A model generated the notes under the pieces. That model was given only the letters and a program-made list of their open reading frames with translations. It was not told the DNA's origin and searched no databases. DNA of 64,000 nucleotides from positions 113,392-177,391 of the forward strand of contig BDDD01001946.1 in NCBI GenBank assembly GCA_001972305.1, written 5' to 3'. The stretch comes from Cephalotus follicularis. Its lineage: Eukaryota > Streptophyta > Magnoliopsida > Oxalidales > Cephalotaceae. The position numbers and the translations under genes were made by a program. Shown in pieces: positions 1 to 11,073 of this stretch. Within the stretch, counting starts at the first letter, position 1, and the number at the start of each line of letters is the position of its first letter.

Positions 1-307
1 TGTGTTCTTGAGCAAAGAAGAAGACGAAGTTGAAGGTTGGAAGAGTAGAGGATTCAAGAGTCTGGTGCTTTTAGGGTTTGTGAAAATGTAAAAAGGATCC
101 CTAAATAGAGAAAGGGTATTTAAAGACCCTAGGGATGGATCTGGACCGTAGATCCCAGTTACATTCAATGGTGGAGATCCTCTTGTCAAATCAGGAGCGG
201 CAAACCAAAGGTCATGCACGGGCATCGAATCATCAGGCGTTTAAATTTCGTAATTTACGGCGTAATGATTGGTGTTAATTAAGGGGGCACGGCGCGAAGC
301 GACGTCT
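1..307. other. Left-edge sequence, probably interior of an LTR element
   Basis: No convincing gene is seen. A purine-rich stretch (about 270-295, TTAATTAAGGGGGCAC) lies shortly before the LTR that follows, which would fit the 3' end of a Gypsy interior read on the plus strand. It could equally be flanking DNA, because the window starts here and the other LTR is not visible. Confidence 0.35.
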
Positions 308-1231
308 GTCACACCCCATCTTTTCAACATCTGGCATGGGTGATAAGGGTGGGCCCGCATAAGGGTTGGGCCGAGCTAGCCTAACAAAGAGTAAGGTCCC
401 TCTTGGGGCCCCACGAGCCTGCCTCTCCTCTTCCCCTGGTCAGCCCAGGAGGGGTCCTCAAGCCTGCTTCTCCTCTTCCCCTGGTCAGCCCAGAGGGGTC
501 CTCAAGCCTGCCTCTTCGCTTCCCCTGGTCAGCCCAGGGGGGTCCTCAGGCCTGCCCCTCCTCTTCCCCTGGTCATTCCAGGAGGGGTCCTTCCTCGGAG
601 TACTGGCCCGGCTCCTGCTCTCAACTCTACTCCTCCTCCTCTGCCAAGGCCAGAGAAGAAGGACCAGGGGGGCATATGATATGGAAAAAATCCTTTTTTA
701 AGCATAAGGACACGTGCTCAAGGAAAGAAAGACAGATGTCGCTCCAAGGTCTGGGCATGTGGCCAGCCATCACATCAAAGTGGGAAAAGAGACTGGCACG
801 CCGGCACAGCCTCCTAACCTACATACTGGCATGCCTCCACAACCATCTAATCTGTAGATTGGCATGCCGCCATAGCCACCAAATCTGGAGGAGATCAAGG
901 AAAATGCCAAGACCACTGACACTTTTCCCCTAGTGGCAACCAACTCCTGATTAGACGCTCATCAGTCACTGGAATATCTATAAATACCAGTTTCACAGTC
1001 AATACAAAGGTGAGCAATTTGAGCACTCAAAGAACCTCAATACTCTCTGTGCAACCACTAACTTGAGCATCGAAGTGTCCCCGGGAGAACAACCTCCTGG
1101 ACCTTCTACCTTTCTCTCTTACTTGTGCAGGGATCACCACCCATCACCAATCACTCTTTCTCGGACAGATTCAAGCAGTTCTCTAAACAAATCAAGCTCT
1201 CACACCTGGGGTACTGTTGAAGTAAAGATTT
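308..1231 (+). mobile_element. Gypsy-type LTR (single LTR visible)
   Basis: The block starts TGTCACACC and ends ATCAACA, so it has TG...CA ends. It has a TATA-like CTATAAATACC near 976. Further on comes an ACTTGAGCATCGAAGTGTCC-type stretch near 1061-1080, a layout familiar from plant Gypsy LTRs. Its right edge is fixed independently: sequence homologous to 15194 onward in unit A begins directly after it. A 5-bp target duplication cannot be tested because the left partner is outside the window or absent. Lineage is inferred as Tat-like, weakly. Confidence 0.55.
404..593 (+). repeat. About 44-bp tandem repeat, four copies, inside the left LTR
   Basis: The motif CTCTTCCCCTGGTCAGCCCA followed by GGAGGGGTCCTCAAGCCTG recurs four times with small changes. 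It is GC-rich and creates spurious open frames on the plus strand. Within each unit CCCCTGG and CCAGGGG-like parts can pair. Confidence 0.8.
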
Positions 1232-1372
1232 CTGCATCAACACCATGTTTGGTCTTCTAAAATTTCTACAGTTGGAAAAAAAGATATTTCTTTGAACTAA
1301 TTTCTGATTTTGCTAAAGCCACCACTAATTTGGGATAGGAATGCTTGAGCGCTGCAATGGTAAACTATATTC
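1232..1372 (+). other. Sliver of a third duplication unit
   Basis: This 140-bp stretch is nearly identical to about 15194-15321 in unit A, including TTTCTTTGAACTAATTTCTG and GCTTGAGCGCTGCAATGG. Unit B lacks the corresponding stretch. It starts exactly at the end of the LTR on its left and stops where Gypsy copy 1 begins. It therefore looks like what is left of another unit after an LTR insertion on one side and a deletion on the other. Confidence 0.7.
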
Positions 1373-1878
1373 CTGGATGGGGCAAAATTTCTCTTTTTCT
1401 TCCTGGTCGGGGTCCGCGCTGGATCCACATTGAGTTTTTGAACCATTACCTCTGTGTTGATCCTCGGGACCTCCTCTGTAGACCAGGCGAATACATCTTT
1501 ATTATTCTTGAGAATGTAATCAGTTCCTCTTTCTCCACAACTCCCAACTGGGAACCAATCTGGAAGACCTTGTCTATGTTACCTTCTTCTAAGGGCACTT
1601 GCACCATATCCTCTATTGGTTGTGGACGCTCGGGCTCTACCTCTCATCTAGGCTCCACATTTGCTATAAGAAGGGATTTTTCTTTCCCCTTATTCTTTAT
1701 TGCAGTCTGATAACACTGCCTTGCAACTTACTGATCTCCTCTAACTTTTTCCACACCAAACCTGATCGGGAACTTTACAAGCAGGTGCCTTGTTGACACT
1801 ATCGCCTTCATCATGTTCAATCCTAGGTGCCCAATTATTGCGTTGTATGGGCTCAACCACCAGGAAAGTCATATGCAC

Positions 1879-2088
1879 CTAGGTTTGGCAGGGGGTTGTG
1901 CCTGCAATAACAGACAAGTCAATGGATCTCAATGGATGGACCATCTCTCCCGCAAATTCTACCAAAGGAGTCTTCACCAGCTTCAGCTGGTCCTCTGGAA
2001 TTCTCAACTGATCGAAGACCGGTTTGTAGAGGATGTGTCTTGAGATCCCACTATCGAGGAGGATTCTCTTCATGGTAAATAACTCCAC
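1879..2088 (-). pseudogene. Retropepsin remnant of Gypsy copy 1
   Basis: The minus strand reads KRILLDSGISRHILYKPVF, the retroviral-type aspartic protease active-site region (D-S-G) followed by the hydrophobic FDQL segment. The same segment is seen in copies 2 and 3. It belongs to the fossil element around it. Confidence 0.8.
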
Positions 2089-2745
2089 CTAAAGAGTGAC
2101 CACCACTGGGTCATCATGAGAGAGACGTAATCCCTCCAAGTCCTACTCCAAGAAGGATATTACCTCCTCGTCTCCACATATTTTTAACTTTTTTCCCTGC
2201 GCTCGTTGTTGTTGCATGGAAAAGGTTTGTCTAGCATAGGCTTTTCTAGCCTGATTATGATCGCCATCAAATGCGACCCCTCCAGAGATGGTGTGTATCA
2301 CATCTCTGGGTTGTTGCTCCGCTTCTTGCTGTGGAGCTTCGTCTCTGCGCTCCCTTCATCCATGGGGAGCATCCATGTCCACATACTTCCTGAGATGACC
2401 TTTGCAGATCAGATCCTCTATCTGATTTTTCAAATGCCTACACTCATCCGTATCATGCCCATGATCACGATGGTATCGACAATACTTGTTTGAGTCCCTC
2501 TTGTCTGCTGGGGATCTCAATGGAGTTGGCTACTAGATTGAGACAATTTCCTTCTCCACTGCAATAATTATGGTACGTGTCTCCAAGAGAGGGGAGAAAT
2601 TGTTGTAATTGGGAATTAGTGTTCCCCGTTACAGTGAATCCTCCCTCTTGAAGAGTTTGTGCCTGAGATCATCTTTTGACTGCTCTGGCCCCCCTTTCCT
2701 CTTCCGCTTCTTCTCCAGAGCAGTTCTTGGTTGCTCCTCTTTCTC

Positions 2746-3981
2746 CTAGTGATCAGAACATGAGGTATTCTGCTTCCTAGCCGTCAAACCCTCCTCTGCG
2801 TTCACATATTTCTCTGGTCTTCTAAGAAGTTTTACCATATCATAGGCTGGCTTCTTCATCAGGGAGAAGTTGAAAGCTGAGTTGTCTCTAAACCTGTTGT
2901 TCAATGCTACCAGAGCAAAGGAATGCTCCGGGTCCTTTACCATCAGAGACTCCTTGTTGAATCGAGTCAGGTAATCTCTAAGGGATTCATTCTTTCTTTG
3001 CACCACGTTGATTAGATTATTAGAATTCTTTCTCTAGGTGGTGCTGTTAAGGAATTTTGTGACAAACATCTCACTGAACTACTCGAAGTTCACCACTGAC
3101 TTTAGGGGTAACGTGGAGTACTACATCTGAGTTTCTCTCGTTAATGTCATTGAAAACCCTCGGTAAAAGACTGCGTCTGAAGCATGGTGGACAACATGAT
3201 CTGGGTGTAGTACCTCACATGCTGTATTGGGTCAGAGGACCCATCGTATTCTCTGCATGTTGGGAGCATGAACCATCTCGGCACGGGCTCCCTCAATATC
3301 TCTGGAGCGAAGGGAGTGCAGTTTAGAATCCAAATTAGCCGATCGAGTTGAATCCATGTCTTCTAGATTTATATATGGACCAGCTCTGGCGAGGAACTCA
3401 TCCAAGGTTTTTGCTTCCCTCTTGATCTGGGATGAGCGAAACTTTCGATTCTCTAAGCCTTGTGTGACCACTGTCCAGGCCACGGCCTGGTTAAGATCAG
3501 GCTCTGGCTACCGCCAATTTGAATCTTTTCACATACTTTCTCAAGGACTTGTGTGACCTTTGCTTGATACCGAACAAGGTTATTGTCTTCTTCCTTTGGC
3601 TTCTACTAGCAATAAAGTATGAAACAAATTGGTAGCTTAGTTTTTCAAAGGTTGAGATGGAATTGAGAGGCAGACTTGCGAACCAGGACCTTATCGGTCC
3701 TCTAAGGGAGGATGGGAACACACGGCACTTTATCGCATCCCTAAGGCTATAGAAAATAATGAGATCCTCAAAAGCGATAAGATGGTCCCCGAGATCCTCT
3801 TCTCCATCATATCATCAAACTTTGGAAGTTCGAATCCTTCGGGCATGGATTCTTCAGTTATGTTTGTCGTGAAGGGGTGAATGCTACGTCTGAGCAACTC
3901 CTCACTATGGTCGAGTTTGTCTTTCAAAATTCCCAGCATTTTATATGCACACTTTTTCTCTTCTATTCTCTGATCTCTCAA
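2746..3981 (-). pseudogene. Gag region of Gypsy copy 1 (two gag-like blocks)
   Basis: Two stretches resemble the plant retrotransposon gag domain. One near 3497-3721 reads GPIRSWFASLPLNSISTFEK. One near 2746-3006 reads NESLRDYLTRFNKESLMV and ends in a KYVNAEEGL-type tail. Between them a segment near 3232-3483 carries a second tail, ARAGPYINLED. The same order is seen in copies 2 and 3. Fossil, broken. Confidence 0.7.
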
Positions 3982-4912
3982 GTATTGGACGAGTCTTGTG
4001 CCTTAGTGTTTGGCTTTGGTGGGTTCCTTTTCTTCTTAACCCATCTACTGGGTGACGAGCTGTCTTCCCTAGAATTATTCATCACGGGTGATGTTTCCAC
4101 GCGGGCCCATTTTCTTTCTTGACATTCTACAGAGGTTGGGACCTCTTTCTTCCTCGCCTTCTCCTATCCTTTCAAGGGACGACTTGGGCCTCCACGTTCA
4201 ATCTGTCGAACTGATAGAATAGCATCAGCCCGCATCGGATTCACACCTTGCACCAGATAATCCATGCCCAATGATTGGGCGAACAAACACATTTTGTGGG
4301 CCATCTTCTTCGTCTCAGCTTGGGTGGCTAGCCGTTCTCCATTATCCTTCCTACGGATAGGATTGTCAGGAGATCGACAATTGCTGACCTCATGTCCGGT
4401 AGCTAGACTCTGACTATGAGGTTGTTCAGCGTTGGGATACTCATCCCAAAGTTCTCTCTCTGGGTTATTTCTAGTGACTCATTGGCGCGATACTTTGACC
4501 ATCGATTGGTTTTTAGAAGCGACTGTCTTCGATCCTCTCGGTTGTCCAACCATAGGGTTGAGTTGGGATGAACGGAGATTTTGACTAACTTTTTGTCTGA
4601 TTTTCCACAAACGACGCGAATGTTGATGCTCAAATTCGATCAACAACGAATTTGTAATTACCCTTCCCTGAGGTTGAATTGAGTCTGATTACAAGATGTC
4701 TGTCGCGACTGAGGTTGACATGAAATCAGTTAAAAATGGTCAAAAGATAGCTCTGGAGTGGTCTCCGGGACAATCCTCTGATGATCAAGTTAGAGTTCAT
4801 CCTGAGGTAGATGTTTTTGTGTTGAAGTGTGCCACCTGAGGTGTTTTATGCCTTGGTCGAGATGGTTGTGTGCGTATGCCGAGATGATCAAGTAGGTGAT
4901 AGAGTGAGAAAA

Positions 4913-5329
4913 TGTCTAACACCCGTAAATGCAGTAGTTGGGAATATTTTTAAGGGGGGTTATGACATTCGAATGTTCGTTTTGCCCCCGCTATTTGTCT
5001 TCTATTGAGGATGTTTGAGTAATTGCTAGGGTATTAAATGCTGGCCACCTCCCTTGTTACTGCTCTCAAAAATCAAACTAGAGTCAGTGCATGTCCCATC
5101 TTCATTTAAGTGCATTTAAGTCTCATGATGGTAGAGGTACTAGGAGACTAACTAGATAAATGGCACGAGATAATCTGCTGGGGTGAACCTGAGACCTCCG
5201 ATCTCTTATCGGAGAAGCATTGCCATGTCAGCTGGTTGAGATAGATCCCTCTCAGCTGAGATGGGATGATCTGGTATTCGACTTCCATTTTGCCTCTGAT
5301 GTCGGGGGAAGAACCGACGATCCTCAACA
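4913..5329 (-). repeat. Putative 5' LTR of Gypsy copy 1
   Basis: On the minus strand it runs from TGTTGAGGATCG to GTTAGACA and is 417 bp, exactly the length of the matching block at 40650-41066. It lies at the upstream end of gag, where a 5' LTR belongs. No partner LTR is present in any unit, so this is inferred from position and TG...CA ends. A primer-binding site beginning TGG is not obvious beside it. Confidence 0.5.
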
Positions 5330-5691
5330 AATAGTTATTTTATAATTGTAAATCAATTCATTAACTAACTCAAACCTCTCTTTACACAATTTTCAATTTT
5401 TGAGATATATCCTTCAAGCCTCTTTATCTAATTTTCAATCTTTGAGATTTGTCTTTCAAGTTAATTGATTCCTCTCTCATTCTCTGTTTGTGAGTATTTT
5501 AGAGTTTATTATATATATTTTAAATTTTTTATTTCGATAAATAATGATATTATATTAATTTTTGTACAACCTTTTTTTGTCATACATATGATGAACTTGA
5601 ACTTTCCATTTTCTAATTCTACCAGTCTACTGCTATTATTCTCTTAATTTATTTGCTTAATTACTTAGTTATACAGACAAACAAGTTAAAT
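5330..5691 (+). other. AT-rich spacer ahead of the ORF remnant
   Basis: AT-rich with no gene of its own. It ends in a good plant 3' splice-site context (TTACTTAGTTATACAG, ending at 5676) directly before the ATG-bearing ORF, which would make this an intron end if the ORF is an exon. Confidence 0.4.
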
Positions 5692-5774
5692 ATGGACCTT
5701 AATAGACCTGGAGGCCAATTAGGATCAAGCTTTGACTCTGTCAAAAGAAGATGGTGGACATTGCATGGTGTTTT

Positions 5775-6003
5775 TGTTGGATACTTGGGTATCTAATTAA
5801 TATATTTTAATATAAGCCCAATAAGTGAAGGCCTAAGACTTGGGTCTATCTGGACTAGAACCCATAGTAAGGTGAAACCCTAGTATAAAAATAAGTGTGC
5901 TAGCTGGAGGCAACACTGCGGAGTATTCCAAACTTGATACAAAAGGTGTAATGCTTCAAGCCATACACATTAACCTCTCTTAATACAGATAAATACCTCA
6001 ACA
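5775..6003 (+). repeat. Copia 5' LTR
   Basis: It starts TGTTGGATAC and ends CCTCAACA. It pairs with 10756-10984. No clear initiator-Met primer-binding site sits directly after it; a weak TTGGTATCGG lies about 50 bp further on. Confidence 0.95.
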
Positions 6004-6798
6004 ATCTTGAAGCATTAATAGAGTGTTCTATATCTGATTTTGAGCGGTTATTGGTATCGGTGGATATCTTGTTTTACGTGTAATTTGACTGTTCCGAGAT
6101 AGGGATAGTTTGGTCATTATCACGTCAGGGGCAAAACGGTCCAAAAAGGTAACTTTTTGCTCCGGTCACCGTTTGAGGCAAACAAGGTACAGATCTGGTG
6201 TGCCTCAACCAGAGGAATCTGCTGGTGGTGTTGGTTTTCTGAACCGGTGCCGGAATCCCCCGGAAAAGCTTCCTAAAGAGTCAGAAAGCCGCAATCTTTG
6301 AGCTCCTATTCCGGCCGTCTCCGTTGACGTCAGAATCTCGGACCGGTCGGGTTGAACTCGTCTCTTCACGGTCGTTCTTTCCCAGGCGGTGCAGTGTTGA
6401 ACCGTGGCCAGACGGAGGAGATAGTTGGTGAAGCCGCCGCTGTTTGACTTAATTTTCCGGCCACTGGTGAGGTCGGTTCAGGCAGACGAGGGTCGCAGTC
6501 AACTCCTAGCGTTCTGGCAGTCCGTTGGAGAGATCGGTGTCTCCTGTCATCGCCGGAATCGCCGTTTTCCTTCTTGCCGTGGAACCTGCTGCGTTGAAGA
6601 CGAAAGGGACCGGGTGCGTGGCTTCTACGCGCGAGTTGGTGAGGTTGCTGGTGCACGCGCGTGTGGCGCACGTGCGGCAGCGTGAGAGTGGGGCAGTTTG
6701 CTGTTTTTTCAGACTTTGAGGCTCCGTTTGGTTGCTGTTTCTGCTGAAAATTCAGGTGCACTCGTTCTAATTATTATTTAATCTATTTATTTACTGAA
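6004..6798 (+). other. Leader between Copia 5' LTR and gag
   Basis: About 795 bp, GC-richer than its surroundings, with no convincing coding on either strand. An open frame on the minus strand (6366-6761) has no recognisable domain and I treat it as chance. Confidence 0.6.
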
Positions 6799-7896
6799 AT
6801 GGATAAATATATTCCTATTGAGATGGTTAAATTACAATCGTTTGGTGGGTCAGAGTACAACGCTTGGAGGCGTAAGACTCAATTCGGGTTGAAATCCAAT
6901 ATGATATTCTATATTGTTTTGAGTACTTTTTCTGACACTACCGAAGATGTTTCTGAATCTCAATGGTTAAGTGATGAAGACTACTGTAGAGATTACTTGT
7001 TGAATTGTTTATCAGACCGTCTTGCAGAAACCTATAGTAAGTTTAAGACTGCTAAGGAAATATGGGACAATTTAGACGCTCAATTCCGAAAAGAGGAGGA
7101 GCTATCCAAATCTCACCTAGTGGATAAGTTCTTAGATTTCAAGTTCCGTGAGGACATGGAAATCACTCCTCAAGTTACTGATCTCGAGAACATGAGGTCT
7201 AAGATGAACAATGAGAATATTGGTGTAACTGATATTTTTCTGGTTGGTGCTATTATCTATAAGCTACCTGCTGCATGGCATTCTTTCAAAACTGAAATGT
7301 ATAGGAAGAAGGAACATATGGGACTGGATGAGCTCAAACGATACATCCGTATTGAAGATGAGAATCTGGCTAGGAATAACTTGGAGCTAGTTAAGCAGCA
7401 ACAGTCTGTTGGCAATGCTGTAACACAGCCCAAGAAATTTCCTAAGCAGTCCAAGTCACATAAGAGTGAACCCCCGAAGTTGGAGGCTAAGAAAACTATC
7501 GATAAAAAGAAAACGAAAAATAAAATTAAGTGCTACAACTGTGGGAAGTGGGGTCACTTAGCAGCAGATTGTAGGCTACCTAAGAAGCCTCGTGCTGACA
7601 CACTACAGAAGGAAGCTCACATGCTAGTGGGCAAGCCTGAGCCTCGCAACTTTATTGCAATGATGACGGATGGCAGGGCCAGCGCTTCTTCAGAGTGGTG
7701 GTTAGACACTGGAGCTACTTGTCATGCAACCAATAACAAGAGTCTTCTGACAGAGGTCATTGCTACGAAAGAGACTGTTACAGTGGCTAGTGGAGCCGAA
7801 GCACTCGTGACTCACACCGGTACTGTCAACCTGGTCCTTTCTTCAGGTAACATTCTTACTTTAATTTTTCAAGATATTGTCATGTTTATCTGTTGA
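6799..7896 (+). pseudogene. Copia gag and protease region
   Basis: The N-terminal two thirds look like Copia gag (FGGSEYNAWRRK near residue 15). A CCHC knuckle CYNCGKWGHLAADC lies near residue 245, after a Lys-rich stretch. Then comes the Copia protease active-site region WWLDTGATCHATNN near residue 302. In this family gag packages the RNA and the protease cuts the polyprotein. Part of a fossil element. Confidence 0.9.
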
Positions 7897-9776
7897 AATC
7901 GAAGGACGAAGCTTTTGATAAGTTTAGAATTTTCAAAAATCGTGTTGAAAATCAATTAAACTTGAAAATTAAACGATTTAGGAGTGATAGAGGAGGAGAA
8001 TACACAATGACAGAGTTCAAGGAATTCTGTGTCTCTCAGGGCATAATACTTGAAACTACTGCTCCTTACTCACCTCAATCAAATGGCATAGCTGAATGTA
8101 AGAACAGGACGTTAACTGAAATGTTAAACTCTATATTATTGACAACTGGCATGCCTAGTTCCTACTGGGGGGAAGCAGTTTTAACTGCTAATCACATCCT
8201 GAATAGAATGCCACACTCTAAATTAAATTCAATTCCTTATGAATTATGGCATAAACATCCTTGTAGATATGACACTCTCAAGACTTGGGGCTGTATAGCT
8301 TATGTTAGAATACAAGACCCTACGAGACCTAAGGTGGGAACTCGAACCAACACTTGTGTGTACCTAGGTTGTGCAGAAAATAGTGCTGCAAACAGGTTTT
8401 TAGATCAATCTACCAATGCGATTATAGAATCTAGAGATGCTATTTTCTTTGAGGATAAGTTCCTAAGAGACCATGGTTTGACTGTACCTGGCTATACAGC
8501 CGGGGTTAGCGAATTTGAATTTGGTCCTTCTGAAACTAGTTCCACATTGATTCCTGCATCTGTACCTGTGAGAGTATCTATAAGAGATAGAGTACCCAAG
8601 AGTTTTGGTGAGGACTTTGTCACTTACCATTTGGAGGATGATCCATCTTCCTATAAGGAAGCTATGAGATCTAGGGACTCTTTGTTGTGGGCAGAAGCCA
8701 TTGATGATGAAATGAGCTCTCTGTTGCAAAATCACACATGGCAGCTAGTTGATTTGCCAAAAGGGGCTAAAACTGTGGGCTGCAAGTGGGTTTTGAAGAA
8801 GAAACTTAATAGTGATGGATCAATAGCTCGGAATAAAGCACGTTTAGTAGCTAAGGGCTATACACAACAGAGTGGGATTGACTTTTTTGATGTTTATTCA
8901 CCTGTGTGTCATCTATCCACTATACGTATTCTTCTTGCTTTGGTATCTGTTGAGCACTATGTAGTGCATCAAATGGATGTAAAGACAGCTTTCCTTAATG
9001 GAGAGTTGACTGAAGAAATCTACATGAACAAACCTGAGGGGTTTGTCATGGAAGGTTTAGAAAATAAGGTCTGTAAACTGAACAAATCATTGTATGGTCT
9101 TAAACAAGCACCTAAATTGTGGCATCAAAAATTTGATAAAGTAGTAAAGAGCCATGGTTTTCAGACTAGTTACTCGGATAAATGCCTTTACTTTCGTTCT
9201 GTGTCAAATAAGGTTACGATTATCTGAGTGTATGTAGACGACATGTTGATTCTTAGTTCCGACCTCTCTTTAGTGAGGGACGTGAAAACCACATTGGCGA
9301 AGGAATTTGTCATGACAGATCTTGGTGTGGTTAACACCATTCTTGGTATGAAAGTAAGTTTTGAACGGCAAGTCATCTCCCTTAGCCAGACTCATTACAT
9401 TGAGCAACTACTTTCTACTTGGGGATACAGTGAGTGCAAACCCATTGAAACACCATGTGACTATAATAAGAAATTGAACCCTAATGACGGTGCCAGTGTG
9501 AATCAGTTAGAATATTCTAAACTGATTGGTAGTCTCATGTATGCTATGAGTTGCACTAGACCAGACATCGCCTTTGCAGTTGGTATGCTGAGTCGTTTCA
9601 CTAGTAATCCTAGCAATGAGCATTGGGATGCCCTTACGAGGCTGATGAGATACCTTAAAGGTACTAAAGATTATGCTCTATTGAAATATCGAATCTTCCT
9701 TTGTTGGCCAAATATGATAGGCACTTGTTTATATGTTTCATCGATGCTTACGGTTATCGAAAGTCTGAGTGAATAG
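7893..9776 (+). pseudogene. Copia integrase and reverse transcriptase region
   Basis: Integrase core signals come first: FRSDRGGEY, then APYSPQSNG and later [16 protein letters not shown]. Reverse transcriptase follows, with [11 protein letters not shown], the [12 protein letters not shown] motif, SLYGLKQAP and the YVDDM catalytic motif. The order integrase before reverse transcriptase identifies Ty1/Copia. Fossil, broken. Confidence 0.9.
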
Positions 9777-10755
9777 GTTGTCTCATTCCAAACTTGATGA
9801 AGATAGCATATCTCACTTAAGATGTCTTGTTTAGGAAGGTTGTCTCATTCCAAACTTGATGATACAGCTTAACTAAATTTGGATGTCCCATTCCAAACTT
9901 GATGTAAGACAATTTAGCCAAGAAGGATTAGATGACTGTGACATTCCAAATTGAAACATGGAAATGGTTATTTGCGAAAGAAACCTGTTTTGGTCTTGTT
10001 CTTAATTGAAACTTGACAGTAACCGGTTCTTTGCAAAATAAACTGTTTTGATCTTGTTCTTAATTGAAACTTGATACTGATGCTTATGAGCTGATATTGA
10101 TGCTTTATTGACATTGATATATATTTTTCAGTCTATTGATATGATGCTAAGTTCTTCTTGGTAGAACTAGACATTATTATGGTAAATTACACAGATGATT
10201 GGATTCATTTTACATGAAATTCATATATGGTGATTTACTGAGTATGGCAAAAATGGAGGAGCAAATATTGATTGGGATCCTGACCAGGATTATCTACTTG
10301 ATGAGTGATATTATCTTGAGTTGTGGAGATTATGGGAGATTTGTCATCTCTTTGCTGATATAGAGACATTCCACCTGCTGTCCAGTTTATTATTTTTAGT
10401 TCATTTTATTTATGAGATTATGTTGCTTAGCTCATGTATTTGTGAGACCTATGGTCCATTTCGAGTTACCTTTATAGTTTTTGGATACTTCTATTTGGTC
10501 CACATATACTTGAGATTTTATGCATATTTTGATTTTAGACTGTCTTTAAAGCTCTTTATTTGAGACGGTTAGATTGAGCTTAGAACAAGTCTGAAATATT
10601 TGATTAGTCCATTTTTATAATAAAATGCATCTTAGATAAATTCTATCTTGGATTGAATTATCTGAGAATTTTGAATGTGGGTGATCCATATTTTGTTTGG
10701 ACATCACACTGTCCACTGTATTAGTTTGTGCTATATGTAAAACATAGGAGGAGAT
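9777..10755 (+). other. Copia 3' non-coding part with repeated 14-mer
   Basis: No coding is recognised. ATTCCAAACTTGAT occurs at 9785, 9847 and 9890, and the same 14-mer lies in both LTRs (5925 and 10906). A purine-rich tract AACATAGGAGGAGAT directly precedes the 3' LTR and fits a polypurine tract. Confidence 0.75.
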
Positions 10756-10984
10756 TGTTGGATACTTGGGTATCTAATTAATATGTTTTAATATAAGCCC
10801 AATAAGTGAAGGCTTAAGACTTGGGTCTATCTGGACTAGAACCCATAATAAGGTGAAACCCTAGTATAAATATAAGTGTGCTAGCTGGAGGCAACACTGC
10901 GGAGTATTCCAAACTTGATACAAAAGGTGTAATGCTTCAAGCCATACACACTAACCTCTATTAATACAGATAAATACCTCAATA
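10756..10984 (+). repeat. Copia 3' LTR
   Basis: 229 bp, starting TGTTGGATAC and ending CTCAATA. It is followed by the second GTTTT target-site copy. Confidence 0.95.
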
Positions 10985-11073
10985 GTTTTTACTGGTCCGA
11001 GCATGCCGTATTTTGATTCAGAGGATGTCAAAATTCTGAATACCATGCCACACTTGAATGCATACGACATTTA

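Larger units (their letters stand above)
1373..5329 (-). mobile_element. Tat-like Ty3/Gypsy fossil, copy 1 (5' part)
   Basis: Read on the minus strand this holds a 417-bp LTR-like 5' end (4913-5329), gag blocks (about 2746-3981), a Tat-type zinc knuckle (near 2420-2490) and an aspartic protease (near 1879-2088, motif LLDSGIS). The left end falls at the start of pol. It matches copies 2 and 3 along its length, so it is part of the tandem duplication and not an independent insertion. It is broken, with several breaks. Confidence 0.85.
5770..10989 (+). mobile_element. Ty1/Copia element inserted in unit A
   Basis: LTRs at 5775-6003 and 10756-10984 are both 229 bp and differ at about seven sites. 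They are flanked by GTTTT at 5770-5774 and 10985-10989. Unit B near 41505-41511 shows the empty site with a single GTTTT. The interior has gag with zinc knuckle, protease, integrase and reverse transcriptase in Copia order. RNase H is not recognisable. About 97% LTR identity suggests a fairly young insertion, after the segmental duplication. Coding parts are broken, with a few breaks. Confidence 0.95.

Noticed and set aside
366-933. Overlapping plus-strand open frames rich in Pro, Ser and Leu
   Set aside because: Produced by the GC-rich 44-bp repeats in the LTR; no domain seen.
1345-2493. Plus-strand open frames over Gypsy copy 1
   Set aside because: Antisense shadows of the minus-strand protease and gag regions; the same shadows recur in copies 2 and 3.
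5196-5214. tRNA-like hairpin CTCCGAT-loop-ATCGGAG inside the putative Gypsy LTR
   Set aside because: The stem is good, but there is no acceptor stem or full cloverleaf, and it lies inside a repeated LTR-like block.
6366-6761. 131-codon minus-strand open frame in the Copia leader
   Set aside because: No recognisable domain, antisense to the element, in a GC-richer leader where chance open frames are expected.
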